Shown one piece after another: positions 15,409 through 26,472 of a stretch of 30,950 bases of DNA. The position numbers and the translations under genes were made by a program. Each line of letters begins with the position of its first letter. The first letter of the stretch is position 1. The DNA is from Pelomyxa schiedti (lineage: Eukaryota; Evosea; Pelobiontida; Pelomyxidae): NCBI GenBank assembly GCA_020536535.1, contig JAHLWZ010001002.1, positions 1 through 30,950 of the forward strand. The letters run 5' to 3'. The notes below the pieces were generated by a model. The model had not been told where the DNA came from and did no database searches. It was given only the letters and a program-made list of their open reading frames with translations.

Positions 15409-18400
15409 ATGTCGGCTGCCGAAAGCACCAAGCCTGTTGAAAAGACATCGGCGGCCTCTACGACTACGGCCAAGAGATTCACTACGATACCGCCGTACCA
15501 ACACGGCGTATGCTCTATAGGTACCCCCGCCCGTTTTTTTTTAAAAAAACAAATCTTTAAACGGCAAAATGCCTGTTGTTGCTGTATTTACAGCCACATG
15601 TACATACATAATGTGTTGTAGAATATGCCAAGAGCGGGAGGGCCAAGTGCCACGGTTGCAGTGAAAATATTGACCAAGGTGATCTGAGGATAGGTGCCGA
15701 GGCAAAATCAACATTCCACGATGGATGGTGTGTGTCTTTTTTTTTTTTTTTTTTGCTCTTAGTTACTATTACTATTATTTATTTATGATGTACTTTTATT
15801 GTAGGGATATTTCGTGGTACCATCTGGATTGTTGCAACTTGGAAGATGAGGAGTGCCCTATTTTCAAGAGTATCACTGAACTCAAGGTGACTTCTTTCGT
15901 TTATCTTTGTGGGATTGGTGGAAACGTGGATGATGGGCTGTTCTGTCTTGACCTTTGTGTCCTAGGGTTGGGAGATGTTACGATGGGATGATTACAAGAG
16001 AATCACGAAGGAACTTGATGAGGAAACACCCAAGGTAATAGATTTGCATGTTTTCTGATAATTTACCTTCGAAAAGGGACCAGATGAAGAACGAAGAAAG
16101 AAGGTCCGAAATCCTTTTAATTTCCATTTGTTTTACTGCAGAGCGTAACCCACACAAAAGGAAAATCAGCAACTATGGGACCTTAAAGATGAGCTTTCTT
16201 CTGTACCACAGAAAGTTCTTAAGGACATGCTAGTTGCAAATCAAATTGACATTGAGAAAATCTCACCTGACCGAGCAATCCACAAGTCGGCAGATGGAAT
16301 GTTGTGGGGTACCTATTTGCGCATCTTCATTTGTTTTTTGGTGTTCAGCCCCTTTTAAGTATAACCCTTCCCAAGGAAAGCTGGGATTGTGCCCATTTTG
16401 CAAAGACCACAGAATGTCCTACAATGGGTTTGAATATTCCTGCCATGGTTGGGCACCTGGAGGGTATGTCACTTACAAGCCATTCAACTCAAAGGTGCAA
16501 ACTATAATAGGTTTTCGCGGTGCACATTTGTTGCCAATGATTTTCCACGTTACAGATGGATCATTCCAGATGAAGTAAAATCCAAGGCCTTTTTCAAAAA
16601 GTGGAAGTACCCACCTGGACACCCAACCCAGCCCTTGCCAGGTTGTGTTGTTTGTTGTCATGCAACCTAACGTACTCTCAGCTGTTCCCATCACTCCAGT
16701 GAGCTCCGCTCCATCTGGGGCCACTGAATCACAATCAGTAAGTGGAGTGGCAACCACAACAGCAACAACCTGCACGTCCACGTCCGCTGAAACGGCTGCT
16801 CCTCCACCTCCAGATGAAACCGTTCATGATGGCCCTGAAGATGAAGTACCTTTAGGCTTGGAGTGCTTTGGCATTCGAGTTGTGAGTGCAGGTATCAATT
16901 ATGTTCCTGAAAGCTCCCTTGGAGGTTTTTTCTTACGACTTCTAGGTTCTCAAAGGGACCTTCAGTTGTCGAAAACTGAAATTTCCAACATGGTTATTCA
17001 ACATGGCGGTACATTCACTGACAACCCCAACGGTGCAAGTGTCATGGTTTCCTGTGCAAAAGAAATTAGCAAGTGAGACCTTTCAAAAATTCTTGGCTGT
17101 TACAAACCTTATCCAATAGGGCAAATAAAACAAAGAAAGTTGCTGATGCTCTGGACACAATTCCTGTCTTAGCTTTGGAGTGGTTGTTCAACTTATGTGA
17201 GAGGTATTTTCTCAACACGGTCACAGCATTTTCATGGTATTGCTCGTTTAGGAAGAATGAGGGGATACAACTCCGGCAAAATGAAGTTGCAAAGAAGTAC
17301 CTCCTTCCTGGTGCTGAAATGTTCAGTCAACCTATTGCTGATAAGTACTTTGCCCCAAAGCCACTGACAACATCTGTTCAAGTTAACAGCCATGCATTGT
17401 AGGAATAACTTACATAAATTACCAGGTTGCCCCTCCAGCCAATGATGAAGCATCGAGGAAACGGGCACCCGTAGCAAAAAAGCAGAGCCCCAAGCCTGGC
17501 TCCGGTATCTCTGCTGACTTTGCTTTCTCTTTGTTTCACTCTTCTCTATCAAGATGTGCTTAAGGTAGATCCTGAAGCTGGTGCCGGTGAAATTCTGGTT
17601 GTGAAAGATGACACGTACGTATCGTAGCAGTTTTTCCTTCCTTCTCGAACCTGATTTCCTACAGGCTTGGCTATGTACCATACTCTGCAGTTCTCAATAT
17701 GACTGATATAGGAGCTGGTACCAACAAGGTTTCTTTCTCAATTCCGTGAAGTTCTCCTAACTCTTTTCCAACACTATAGTTCTACAAACTTCAAGTGATT
17801 AAGGTAGAGTCGAAGACAATCGCAGGGGGTTTTAAAAACAAAAATTAATTAAAAATTTCTAACACAAAACTGAACCGTTTCAATAGGACCGCAACGGCTA
17901 CAAATTCTTTATAAAGTGGGGTCGCACTGGTACTGACGTTGGTGATAAAAGGATTTATGAGCATCACTCCAAATCAGAGGCTATAGACGCCTTTGAGATA
18001 AAGTTCAAAGAAATGACGGGCAATTTGTGGGAGGAAAAGGCCTTTTTCGAAAAGAAAGGAGGTACTAAGAGGAGTAGCTATGGAATTTTTACTAATGGAT
18101 CCCAATGAACAGGAAAATACTTCATGGTCGAACTTGATGATGGTAATGAAAATGCCGCAGAGCTAGAAGAAGTAGAAAAGAGGCGTGCTTCCAAGAAGGC
18201 CAAACTTGCTTCAGCTGGGGCTGTGATACCATCGGCATTGGTATGTGTGTCTCTTCAGCATGCTCTTTCTAATGGTGATGTGCAGCAGATGGATGGGCGA
18301 TTGCGGTCTTTGGTTTCCCTTATCTTCGATAAGGAAATGATGAAATCTCAGCTCAAATCTATGGCTGTAGATGTAAAAAAGATGCCGGTGTGTGAAACTA

Positions 18401-19878
18401 CTTCAATTCCTAGAGATACGTGACTGATCATGCTCACAGTTGGGTAAAATCTCGAAGACCCAAATTCAGAAAGCTTATGCTGTATTTTCCCTCTTTCATT
18501 ACATTTCCACTCAGTAGAAATGTAGGTTCTGAACAGTATCACAGAAACACTACAAGCCCCACAAACTCCTCAAACCGAGATGAGATTCCTCGATGCCTCT
18601 AACAGGTAAGCATGCAGTACGGCAAAAATTCCCTGTTCACCTAATTCAGGTTCTATACTCTAGTGCCTCATGACTTTGGTGGTGCCAATCCACCGATACT
18701 CAACAATGATGAGCTGGTAAAACAAAAGACGAATCTACTGGATGTCTTGTGTGACATTGAAATTGCCAACTCCCTTATGGCGTATTTCTCTACCCTGCTA
18801 TTGTATAAAATAGTAACTTGTGTTAAATAAATCAGGGAGTCGGAAGGTGGTGAGGGGGATAAAACTTTGCAGAACTATCAATCACTCAAGACGAGAATCA
18901 CCCCACTTGACAAAGCCGGTTTTAAATTTCTCTTTGACTTTAGTATACTCACATGCAAAAGGAGAAAGATACCGCCTGCTTGAGGAGTATGCATACAATA
19001 CACATGACCCAGGGTTTGCAAAGAGTTGGACTTTTACTGTCGATGATATATTCGAGATTGAAAGGTATATCATAATTTCCTCAGTGCCGAAATGTAATAA
19101 TGTTATTCAGGGAAGGAGAAAAAGAGCGATTTGGGCCATGGGCAAACAATGCCAACAGGCAGCTCCTTTGGCATGGCAGTAGGCTTACAAACTATGTTGG
19201 AATTTTGGTACCCACCCATTACCTGCAATCAAAATAAAATCTAACAATTGTATAGTCCCAAGGCATGAGGATTGCGCCGCCAGAGGCCCCAAAAACCGGA
19301 TACCGGTTTGGAAAGGGAGTCTACTTTGCCGATTGCGTTTCAAAGAGTTGTACTTACTGCTTTGCCACAAGAGAAAACCCTGTGGTATCTTACCTACTGT
19401 ACCAAATGGCCATTCCGCGCACCTCACAATTTTAAAGGGAGTGATGATTCTCAATGAAGTAGCAATTGGAGTTCCTAACAAAGTTGAAAGAGACACGGTA
19501 AGTTGATTCTCACAAGTTTCACAACGTACAAACGGAAACAATAGTACATGGAAAGTGCCCCTACCGGAACTGACTCTACATGGGCACTTGGAATGGCAGG
19601 ACCTGACCCGGTTGCCGACATTGTCATGTGTGTTTATTTCCCACCACACGTCATTGACGATGTTCTTATTCTTTCCCAGTGACAATGGAGTCAAAGTACC
19701 GAAGGGAAAGATAGTCAAAACAGGGCTCAAGACAGCCTGCTCACACAACGAATTCATTGTCTATAAAGTCCCCCAGGTAAAATCCCACAAACTGGTAGTT
19801 TACCTCTTCTCACTGTTATTCTTCATTCAGATCAACATCCGCTACCTGTTGCGTGTCACCTTCCAGTTCCATTCATAG
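15409..19878 (+). CDS. PARP1: Poly(ADP-ribose) polymerase, PARP1 type
   Basis: Splicing about 29 exons gives about 965 residues (human PARP1 has 1014). Exons: 15409-15520, 15622-15727, 15805-15886, 15966-16034, 16161/16170-16308, 16349-16463, 16511-16641, 16682-16891, 16946-17072, 17120-17203, 17252-17381, 17426-17504, 17554-17614, 17665-17728, 17780-17803, 17887-18061, 18113-18240, 18286-18387, 18440-18481, 18526-18605, 18650-18781, 18836-18918, 18962-19064, 19111-19207, 19256-19384, 19438-19497, 19545-19627, 19680-19776, 19831-19878. Domains: one PARP zinc finger (AKCHGC...WYHLDCC), PADR1/zinc finger III ([19 protein letters not shown]), BRCT ([18 protein letters not shown]), WGR ([13 protein letters not shown]), regulatory helices ([11 protein letters not shown]) and the catalytic domain with the H-Y-E triad ([22 protein letters not shown]). 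It senses DNA breaks and makes poly(ADP-ribose) from NAD in the nucleus. The second N-terminal zinc finger of animal PARP1 is missing. Confidence 0.93.
15728..15804 (+). other. PARP intron 2 with a long T tract
   Basis: The 77-nt intron (GTGTGTGT...TTGTAG) contains an uninterrupted run of about 18 T near 15737. Such a homopolymer is prone to length variation and sequencing error, but it lies outside the coding sequence. Confidence 0.75.
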
Positions 19879-19923
19879 AACAGCCCCTATCATCAATCAA
19901 AAAAATTAAAAAACGAAAACAAA

Positions 19924-22190
19924 TGGCGTTTGAACAGGCAGCGATTACGTAATCAGTAGACAGTGCAAAGGCCGAACCTCATATGTAATTTCTAAAGGAA
20001 AAAACTAAAGAACGACGTACTCAAGTGGTGATGCCGCAGCCATTTTTGCGCCTGTTGAGGTTCTTTTACCCGGCACTGGGACTTGTGAGTAGTATCGCTC
20101 CACTTATCATTGCCATTATTATTTATGTTGGTTGTTGCTTCCGTGCTTTTCTGTTTCTTGTTTTTTTGGCAGTACTCCCCTGCTCGCTAATGGGGTTTTT
20201 TTTTCGGAGACATAATTAATGCCCCTGCACATGCGTTTGTACATCGAGACGTGAGATCTAGGCATTTCTTTTATTTATCTTGTGTTGTCTGTCACAACTA
20301 CATAACAAGAGAATCTGACTCTTTTTCCATTACTATCTGTATGTCGTTTTTCATCTCCAAGAAGGACCGTGAGAAAGATAGAGAAAGGGAGAGGGAACGA
20401 GAGAGGAGGTCAACAACGATCCAAGTATGTTGTAGCATGGATCTCTAGCCTGCCGTTGTGAATAATATTCTTCTCACAGATAGTGGTTGTTCATTCACAC
20501 TCTGGGGGCAAGCGTGTTTGGGATTACCTCAAGTACCACCTTTTAATTATGTGAATTCCATTAATACACAGCAGGGTTTTTCCTTCCTTGACTTTCTTTG
20601 ATATTTACCCTTTGTAGACCCACTGGAACGAATTTGGCACAACGAAGATAAATATAACTCACCAGCGGTATGGTACCTCGATTTTTCTTTCTTGTTTAAC
20701 AGAAATCAAAGAGATTTCAACCTGGACTCGTTAATCAAGGCCAATCCAGATATTGTTATTTGCAGGTACAATGTGGCACAGCCACCGTTGTCTAAAGCAA
20801 CCTTAGTGACCCAGCTGGTGCACCCTATCAGTATTCAGGTATTGTATACTAATCTGATTTCGAAGTGCTAAAGAAGAATTGAAGAACAAGAAATCACTGA
20901 TCTTTATACGTTTATAACTTCTGGAGTGAACCGCCATTTAATTGGTAGGATAACACACTGCAGTTTCTATTGCTAACAACTTAACAAGGAACTTATGCCA
21001 CGTTCTATCATCAAGGTAGTGCTTCCTTTGGCTTTTGCCATTACTTCTAATTTCTCCCCTTCTCCGATTTCTTGTTAACGCCCGTTTTCTGTGTCTTCCT
21101 TCTTTTTCTTCAATTGTTTTCTGTACTGTATTGTGTCGCAGAGGGACCAACAGACAAACCCCATATTTATGGTATTTCACTGTTAATCTTTTTAATGTGT
21201 TTACGTTTTGTAGATAACCGAAGGTTTTTTTTTGGAAATTCACTACCACATACCTTACAAAAGTCAGACTGGCTGCTCTCTTCGGGTTAGATAGTGAACT
21301 TGGCTATACAACAAAAAAATTGAACATTCTGAACCCACGATATGAAATACTTGTATTAGCCAATGTGTCGCCGCAGTTGTCTGACATTTCTTAGCCGCCT
21401 TACCATGACTCGATTCTTTGGCGTGGAGTGAGCTCACCATATATATCTGGTTTGTATTGTTTACTGAATCACGTCCTAACATTAGCACAGAAGGTTACTC
21501 CTCAACTCAAGTTCCAACCACAGGTGGAGAAATATTATTCACCCTAAGGGGAAGACTAAAGTATCTCATTAGGGACACCTCAGCTGTTACCTACACCGTG
21601 GATAGATGATAATGGTCAAATCCGAGGTGCAGCCGAAAATGTTGTCTTGCTTGCAAAATCACTGTATGCTCTTGTCCTTCCTTCCTAACGGTAACGCTTG
21701 GCACAGGGATGACATGTGCATTATTACAAACTACTTGACATCGAACTTTAGCTCTATTTATATATGTATGTTGTAGCAGCACGTATATAAAAGTAACCTA
21801 TTCAGCACACATGCCCGAGTATGAATCGATTAAGAGGGATAAGGAAGACCTACAGCTCCTATATAACAGCTTTATCTTCTTGTTTAATCAAGGTTGAGCC
21901 CTTTCCTTGACCAACGGTAGTTTGACAACAAAAGCAGGATTGGCCAACACCTCTCTTGTGTCTTTATGCACGGAAGCTATCGCAAAGCAGATTGGATCAA
22001 GCCTTGTGCCCAGCAAAATGAGTCTTTATGACGTTCCCTCTGATCTTCTCGAGAAATTGTACAATGAATGTGCGTACTCTCTTCCTCTATGCTCGCCCAA
22101 ACTAACTCTAACACAGTGAAGCTTCTCGGCAAGTTGGATTCCAAGACCAAGACCTTATTCCCCTGCACCCTGACAGCCTCAGAAGAGTGA
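19924..22190 (+). CDS. Uncharacterised intron-containing gene, exons only partly resolved
   Basis: The region has many strong 3' splice sites on the plus strand (TTTTTGGCAG 20171, TTCTCACAG 20479, TTGTTTAACAG 20701, TGTGTCGCAG 21141, GTTTTGTAG 21213, TCTAACACAG 22116) but no frame longer than about 65 codons. Parts I believe are coding: 20341-20424 (MSFFISKKDREKDRER, an Arg/Glu/Asp-rich basic stretch, ending STTIQ), 20480-20533 (IVVVHSHSGGKRVWDYLK), part of 20702-20838 (NPDIVICRYNVAQ...LVHPISIQ), 21921-22069 and 22117-22190. The last two join as SLVSLCTEAIAKQI...VPSDLLEKLYNELKLLGK, then stop. SLxxLCxxxI followed by a P-(D/E)-L-L helix resembles BC-box/F-box-like adaptor motifs, a weak hint at ubiquitin-ligase adaptor function. 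I could not identify the family. Start candidates are 19924 and 20030. Confidence 0.35.
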
Positions 22191-22385
22191 TCGACTGTTC
22201 TTTTAAAATCAATGGCCTCCTACCCTTGGGATGTACATACAACATACTCAAAGACTGTGGGAATTAAACTACCCACATAACCAAGTTAATTGAGGGGAAA
22301 AAATTCGTTTTCTTCTGTCTATCAAACATTATGTTTATTTTGATACACTTGGTTTTTTTGGGGAGTACTCCCACATCGCCACTGT

Positions 22386-23793
22386 TTAGGCGCCCGAGGC
22401 TTCTTTTGCTGATAGTTGCGAAAGTACCTCCGCTGTGACATCCTTTATGAGTGCTCGGACGTTGTCAGTGTTTGTGGCACAGAGGTTGTGCGTGGCAACT
22501 ACCTTTTTGCCTGATGATGCTATGAATTTGTCTCGGATGAACTGCGACGCCGCGTTGGTGTCGGTGCCTAATTTGAAATGAGTTGCTGTGAAAAGGAGAA
22601 GGGAAAAAGGAACAAGGGGGATAAGAAAGGGGATAGAGGAGTGGAACCTTTGAAGTCTGGGAACCGCGACGCGAAGGTTCCATCACTGACTTTCTGATCA
22701 AAGATGTCCTCTTTGTTTAGAACCAAGATGAAGGGAGTGTTCGGGAAAGCGGTATGTTCACATGTATCTTTAAATAGTCTTAGTGATTCTTCAAGCCGAT
22801 TTGTTGAAGAATCTTCGTATCTTATTCGGTTGAGTTTAATAAATGGAAAAATGGAACTCACAGCAATAGGTCAAACTCACTGAGAGCAACAACAAACAAA
22901 ACAGCGGCAACATCATCAAAGCAATTTATCCATTTCTTGCGTTCGCTTCTTTGCCCTCCTACATCCACTAACCTATGTTTCTCCTCGTTACATACAACTG
23001 GGGCATTGAGATATATATTACTTGAATCGAGTTTCGTGGGCAGTAAAGTCAATGTCACTCACACCACTTGTTTTTACTCTGGATAGTAGAATATCTTGTA
23101 CCGTTGGCGTGTATTCTGGTAGTGCTGTGCGATCCGCGTTATCTAAGAAACTGAATTCCTTAGGGCAAGGCGTGGAAAGGAGATGCTCATACTAGGCTGC
23201 ATTGTCGAGCAATTGGAACTCTGATCTCCGTTTGTATGCTTCTTTTATTGCGGGGTCATTTTTCCACAATGCGGATATGTGTACAGCAAATGTGGGAGGA
23301 TAGGGGGCTCGGATCACTTCATACTGTGGGTCCATTACCGCATTTGCGGCGTCCTGCAAATGTACGTGAGAATAGGGGGGCGGCAAACGTGGGCGCACAG
23401 TTTGAGCTAGAGTAAGGCCCATGTTTCCAGCAGCAGTAACAAGAGACCGAATTGAACCAAGCGTGTTGTTAAGAATACTCAGTTTCGCAACCATGCGCTC
23501 TTCTTCTGACAAGCCATCACAGTGTAGAATTTTTGCCTTTGTTTGTTTTTAAGTAAAAGTCAAGAGCGGAGGTATTTGGGAACAAACCTGCTTGAATATT
23601 GTTGTCTTTCCAGACTCACCGGCTCCTGTAAAGAAAAAAAATAATAAGACCGGCCAAAAATAAAAGGCGACGAACCGAGGAGCAACAGTTTGACTATGCG
23701 TTGCTCGGCGAGGTGGTCCTTGCGTAACTGGCGGTTAATTTCGTCGTTGTGCCTCGTTTGCTCCTGCGACTCGGCGCTACTCCCGCACCCCAT
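22386..23793 (-). CDS. Heterotrimeric G-protein alpha subunit
   Basis: Seven exons (23793-23676, 23625-23588, 23536-23193, 23150-23022, 22972-22862, 22820-22648, 22567-22386) give 364 residues, the normal size. All nucleotide-binding motifs are present: P-loop [13 protein letters not shown] (split by intron 1), switch [13 protein letters not shown] with the key Arg and Thr, switch [16 protein letters not shown] with the catalytic Gln, LVLNKEDIF for guanine recognition and LCATNT. The N-terminus MGCGSS fits N-myristoylation at Gly2 and palmitoylation at Cys3, so it is plasma-membrane bound. The C-terminus KEASGA lacks the Cys that pertussis toxin modifies in the Gi class, and so does not point to a known receptor-coupling class. 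It cycles between GDP and GTP to relay signals from seven-helix receptors. Its 3' end converges on the unidentified gene. Confidence 0.95.
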
Positions 23794-23968
23794 CTATCCC
23801 TATTCTTTGCGATACTATGTACCGGTGCGCGAGATCTGCGTTCAACAACAACGCACCACGTAGTGCCGATTTGATTTGCGTTTTGTGTGTTTTCGAGAAA
23901 CGAAAGTGTCCGGCAAACACTCCAAATCAAGACTCAGGACACAACTGTCAAAGTATTTAGGGGGTGTG
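23794..23968. promoter_or_regulatory. Divergent intergenic promoter between G-alpha and the right array
   Basis: 175 bp separate the G-alpha ATG (23793, minus) from the first family A ATG (23969, plus). No TATA box that I can defend. It marks the right edge of the conserved island. The frame of the family gene is open upstream to about 23876 but has no ATG there. Confidence 0.45.
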
Positions 23969-25087
23969 ATGTTCTCCGCAGTGCAGATCAACAACGTTAC
24001 GTACGCACGGAGCCAATTCATTGCACTCGGCGTTGGGGTCATTGTGGGACGGTGCGGCCGCTCCAGCTCAGTGACGACGCTCACGCCGTCGTCCCTGTCA
24101 CACATCGGCCGTGAATGGGTCGTGTTCCCAGCGAGGCACGTCGTCATCGGCGCCGCAGTCGATTTTGCACAATCGGGCACAAAGCCGCGCGGGTTACTCA
24201 GGTTCAGTGTCTCGCCGACACTCGGCGTCGTCGGCGAACCGGCCACCATCGACATTGGGGAATTTGGTGGCGTTGGCAATGATTTTCTTGGGTGGGTTGG
24301 ACCGCTGTCCCACAATGGAGTTCCGAGGTTCGCACTCGCGCTTGGGGGTGGCAGGAAGCTGAGTGTGGTCGACACCGAGGGGCGCGTGTGCACGAAGATG
24401 ATCGGCGCCGCACAGTGTCCCTATGGTTGCCACATCTACACCAGCTGGAGGTGGGTGGTGCTAATACAAAGCTGGTGGAGCCGTGCAATCTCATTGTGGG
24501 ACTGCGCCGGCATTGAGGGCGGCATTGTTACGAGTGTAGAGAACATCGCTCTGCCCGACTGTCTGTGCAGAGTTGCATTTAATGGTGACGGTACACTGAT
24601 TGTTTCACTTGAGGATCACGTAATTGCAATTGATCTGGAGGCCACTTTTGCACAAAAAAGGCTGGTTTCGAGCCCCGTACCAACTTGTGCCAGCGAAGTG
24701 CACTTTGAAGGTTACATTGAAAATGTGATTTGCTGGAAGGGAATGACTTATGTGATTCCCTTTTCTGAGAAAAAGGGTTTTCTTATGTGCTTGGGCACGG
24801 GCCAGAGGACACCATTGCCTGAAGGAACAGCAGAAGCGAAGCCAATTGGAGGGCCTTACTTCGTGGTCACGCGGGCTGAAGGCCCCTCTGGTACATGTGT
24901 TTACAGTGTTGTGGAACCTGCAAAAGTGTTATTCAGACACCAGCATGGTACCCCATTTGGAAACGAAATGGTAATCAGAAACCCTCACAGTAACAGTTCA
25001 GGCGCCATTGAAGTGATTGATGCCGTATCTGGCTTTGTTGTATTCAAACTGGAGAAAAGGGGTCTCAGTGTGTCAAAGGTTTTCTGA
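23969..25087 (+). CDS. Family A propeller-like protein (372 aa)
   Basis: ATG at 23969 (MFSAVQINNVTYARSQ) is chosen as the first ATG in frame. Landmarks: FIALGVGVIVGRCGRSS, LTPSSLSHIGREWVVFPAR, LRFSVSPTLGVVG, FLGWVGPLSH, LSVVDTEG, SWRWVVLI, AISLWDCAGIEGG, VIAIDLEATFAQKRLV, CWKGMTYVI, GTGQRTPLPEG, KPIGGPYFVVTR, SVVEPAKVLF, GNEMVIRN and IEVIDAVSGFVVFKL. Spacing again fits a WD40-like propeller. First gene of the right array; a C-terminal relic of another copy follows directly after its stop. It is the closest intact relative of the broken copy at 6900-7640, linking the two arrays. Function unknown. Confidence 0.9.
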   Translation: MFSAVQINNVTYARSQFIALGVGVIVGRCGRSSSVTTLTPSSLSHIGREWVVFPARHVVIGAAVDFAQSGTKPRGLLRFSVSPTLGVVGEPATIDIGEFGGVGNDFLGWVGPLSHNGVPRFALALGGGRKLSVVDTEGRVCTKMIGAAQCPYGCHIYTSWRWVVLIQSWWSRAISLWDCAGIEGGIVTSVENIALPDCLCRVAFNGDGTLIVSLEDHVIAIDLEATFAQKRLVSSPVPTCASEVHFEGYIENVICWKGMTYVIPFSEKKGFLMCLGTGQRTPLPEGTAEAKPIGGPYFVVTRAEGPSGTCVYSVVEPAKVLFRHQHGTPFGNEMVIRNPHSNSSGAIEVIDAVSGFVVFKLEKRGLSVSKVF

Positions 25088-25089
25088 TC

Positions 25090-25268
25090 AGCAGCTCAAC
25101 ACCAAAGTGCTCTTCACCCACCACAATTTGCAGCCTGCGCGACTGTATTTTGGGAATGAAATGGCGCTGAGAAATGTTGATGCCAGAAGCAGTTCAGGTG
25201 GCATTGAATTGTTTGATGCTGTGTCTGGCTTTGTTGTCTTCGACCACATACAATCAGCCCTCTTCTGA
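25090..25268 (+). pseudogene. C-terminal relic of a family A copy
   Basis: The frame carries only the family's last ~55 residues: TKVLFTHHNLQPARLYFGNEM, then IELFDAVSGFVVF, then a divergent end and TGA. It starts within a few bases of the preceding gene's stop (25087). It is not a copy of that gene's own tail: it has LYFGNEMALRN where the neighbour has PFGNEMVIRN. Either a deletion fused two tandem genes and left this tail behind, or a tandem copy lost its front. Confidence 0.8.
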
Positions 25269-25335
25269 CTTCTTGAAGTTTCCTGAACAAGAACAAAAAA
25301 CATCAGAGGTTTCCAAGAACCGTCTTTTCGAAAGC

Positions 25336-26472
25336 ATGGCCGGTAAACCCCGCAATCGGCTCACAATAAGAGATGCAACGTACGCACGCGACCAATTCAT
25401 TGCCCTCGGAGTTGGCGTCATTGTGGGACGTTGCGGCCGCGACGTCGGCAGCCCCGTCTCGGCCCTCTCTTCCTCGACGCTCGCCCTCATCGGCCAAAAT
25501 TGGGTTGTTGTGCGCTCCCGGCTCGTGGTCTTGGCACTCAAGCGTGTCAGATGCCACGAATGCCACGAGGTCAGCGTGTCACCGACACTCGGTCTCCTCA
25601 CGCACCCCGTGTTCGACGAAAAGATCAGCCAGGCCGCCGAGTTCCATGGATGGGTTGGGGATCACGACTTCGGCGAAAGGTTTGCCCTTGTCAACCTGAG
25701 GGGTCCGTTTGGGCCATACCAAGCATGTGTGATCGACACCAGGGGTGACATTGGGGATGTGATCATATCTGAGCCGCCACGGTACCCGGAGTATCGGCTG
25801 TATGCAAGCAGGAGGTGGGCTGTGGGAATCCGAAAACTGTTGAGCTCACTGAGCACTATGACGCTGTGGAGCTTCGCTGACATTGAGAGCGGCAGCATGC
25901 CACAGGGTGAAACCATTTTCGTGTCATATGTGATCAACTGTGCTGCGTTTGATGGTGAGGGTTCACTGGTCGTGTCGCTGGAAGGTGGTGGTGCCATGGC
26001 AATTGACCTTGAGGCAACTTTGGCACAAAGAATGTTGGTTTCGACCCAATTGCCAACCACTGAAGCGCTTCAGAGCCAGATGCGCATTGACAGCATTATT
26101 TGCTGGAAGGGAATGATCTATGCACTCCTATTTGCTGAAGAAGCTGGGCTGCAGTGCCTGAACACTGGCCAGAGGATCACACTGTGTGAGGGAAGAGCAC
26201 AGCCAATTGGTGGGCCGTACTTCATCATCAAAAAATCCACCATGGATGGTGATTTGGCAGATGTGCGCAGTGTTGAGGAACCAACCAAAGTGTTGTGCAC
26301 CCACAAAAAAGGGACTGCCACCACGTGGTGCTTTGGGAATGGAATGGTTGTCAAGGACACCAGTGTCTCCAGCTTGTTTTTGCCAAGTGGAATTGAAGTG
26401 CTTGACGCTGTGTCTGGCTTTATCATCTTCAGAATGGAGAAAGGACTTTTCCAGGTGAAAAGTATTTCATAA
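25336..26472 (+). CDS. Family A propeller-like protein (378 aa)
   Basis: ATG at 25336 (MAGKPRNRLTIRDATYARDQ). The N-terminal third is almost identical in DNA and protein to the next gene (26911): GRCGRDVGSPVSALS, LALIGQNWVVVRSRLVV, CHECHEVSVSPTLGLLTHP and QAAEFHGWVG. It has a CHECH Cys/His cluster shared only with that neighbour. Further strands: VIDTRGD, ASRRWAVG, TMTLWSFADIESG, AMAIDLEATLAQRMLV, CWKGMIYAL, CLNTGQRITL, QPIGGPYF, SVEEPTKVLCTHKKG, FGNGMVV and IEVLDAVSGFIIFRM. The later parts of the two genes have diverged more, and the N-terminal block may have been homogenised. Function unknown. Confidence 0.9.
   Translation: MAGKPRNRLTIRDATYARDQFIALGVGVIVGRCGRDVGSPVSALSSSTLALIGQNWVVVRSRLVVLALKRVRCHECHEVSVSPTLGLLTHPVFDEKISQAAEFHGWVGDHDFGERFALVNLRGPFGPYQACVIDTRGDIGDVIISEPPRYPEYRLYASRRWAVGIRKLLSSLSTMTLWSFADIESGSMPQGETIFVSYVINCAAFDGEGSLVVSLEGGGAMAIDLEATLAQRMLVSTQLPTTEALQSQMRIDSIICWKGMIYALLFAEEAGLQCLNTGQRITLCEGRAQPIGGPYFIIKKSTMDGDLADVRSVEEPTKVLCTHKKGTATTWCFGNGMVVKDTSVSSLFLPSGIEVLDAVSGFIIFRMEKGLFQVKSIS

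Noticed and set aside
18919-18943. 25-nt PARP intron ending at TTTAG
   Set aside because: In frame, but it inserts six extra residues. The 43-nt alternative ending at 18961 restores the normal spacing before the ERYRLLEEY helix.
20251-20448. Basic DRERERERER stretch as an RNA-binding RS-like protein
   Set aside because: Too short and low-complexity to assign a function; treated only as a probable exon of the unidentified gene.
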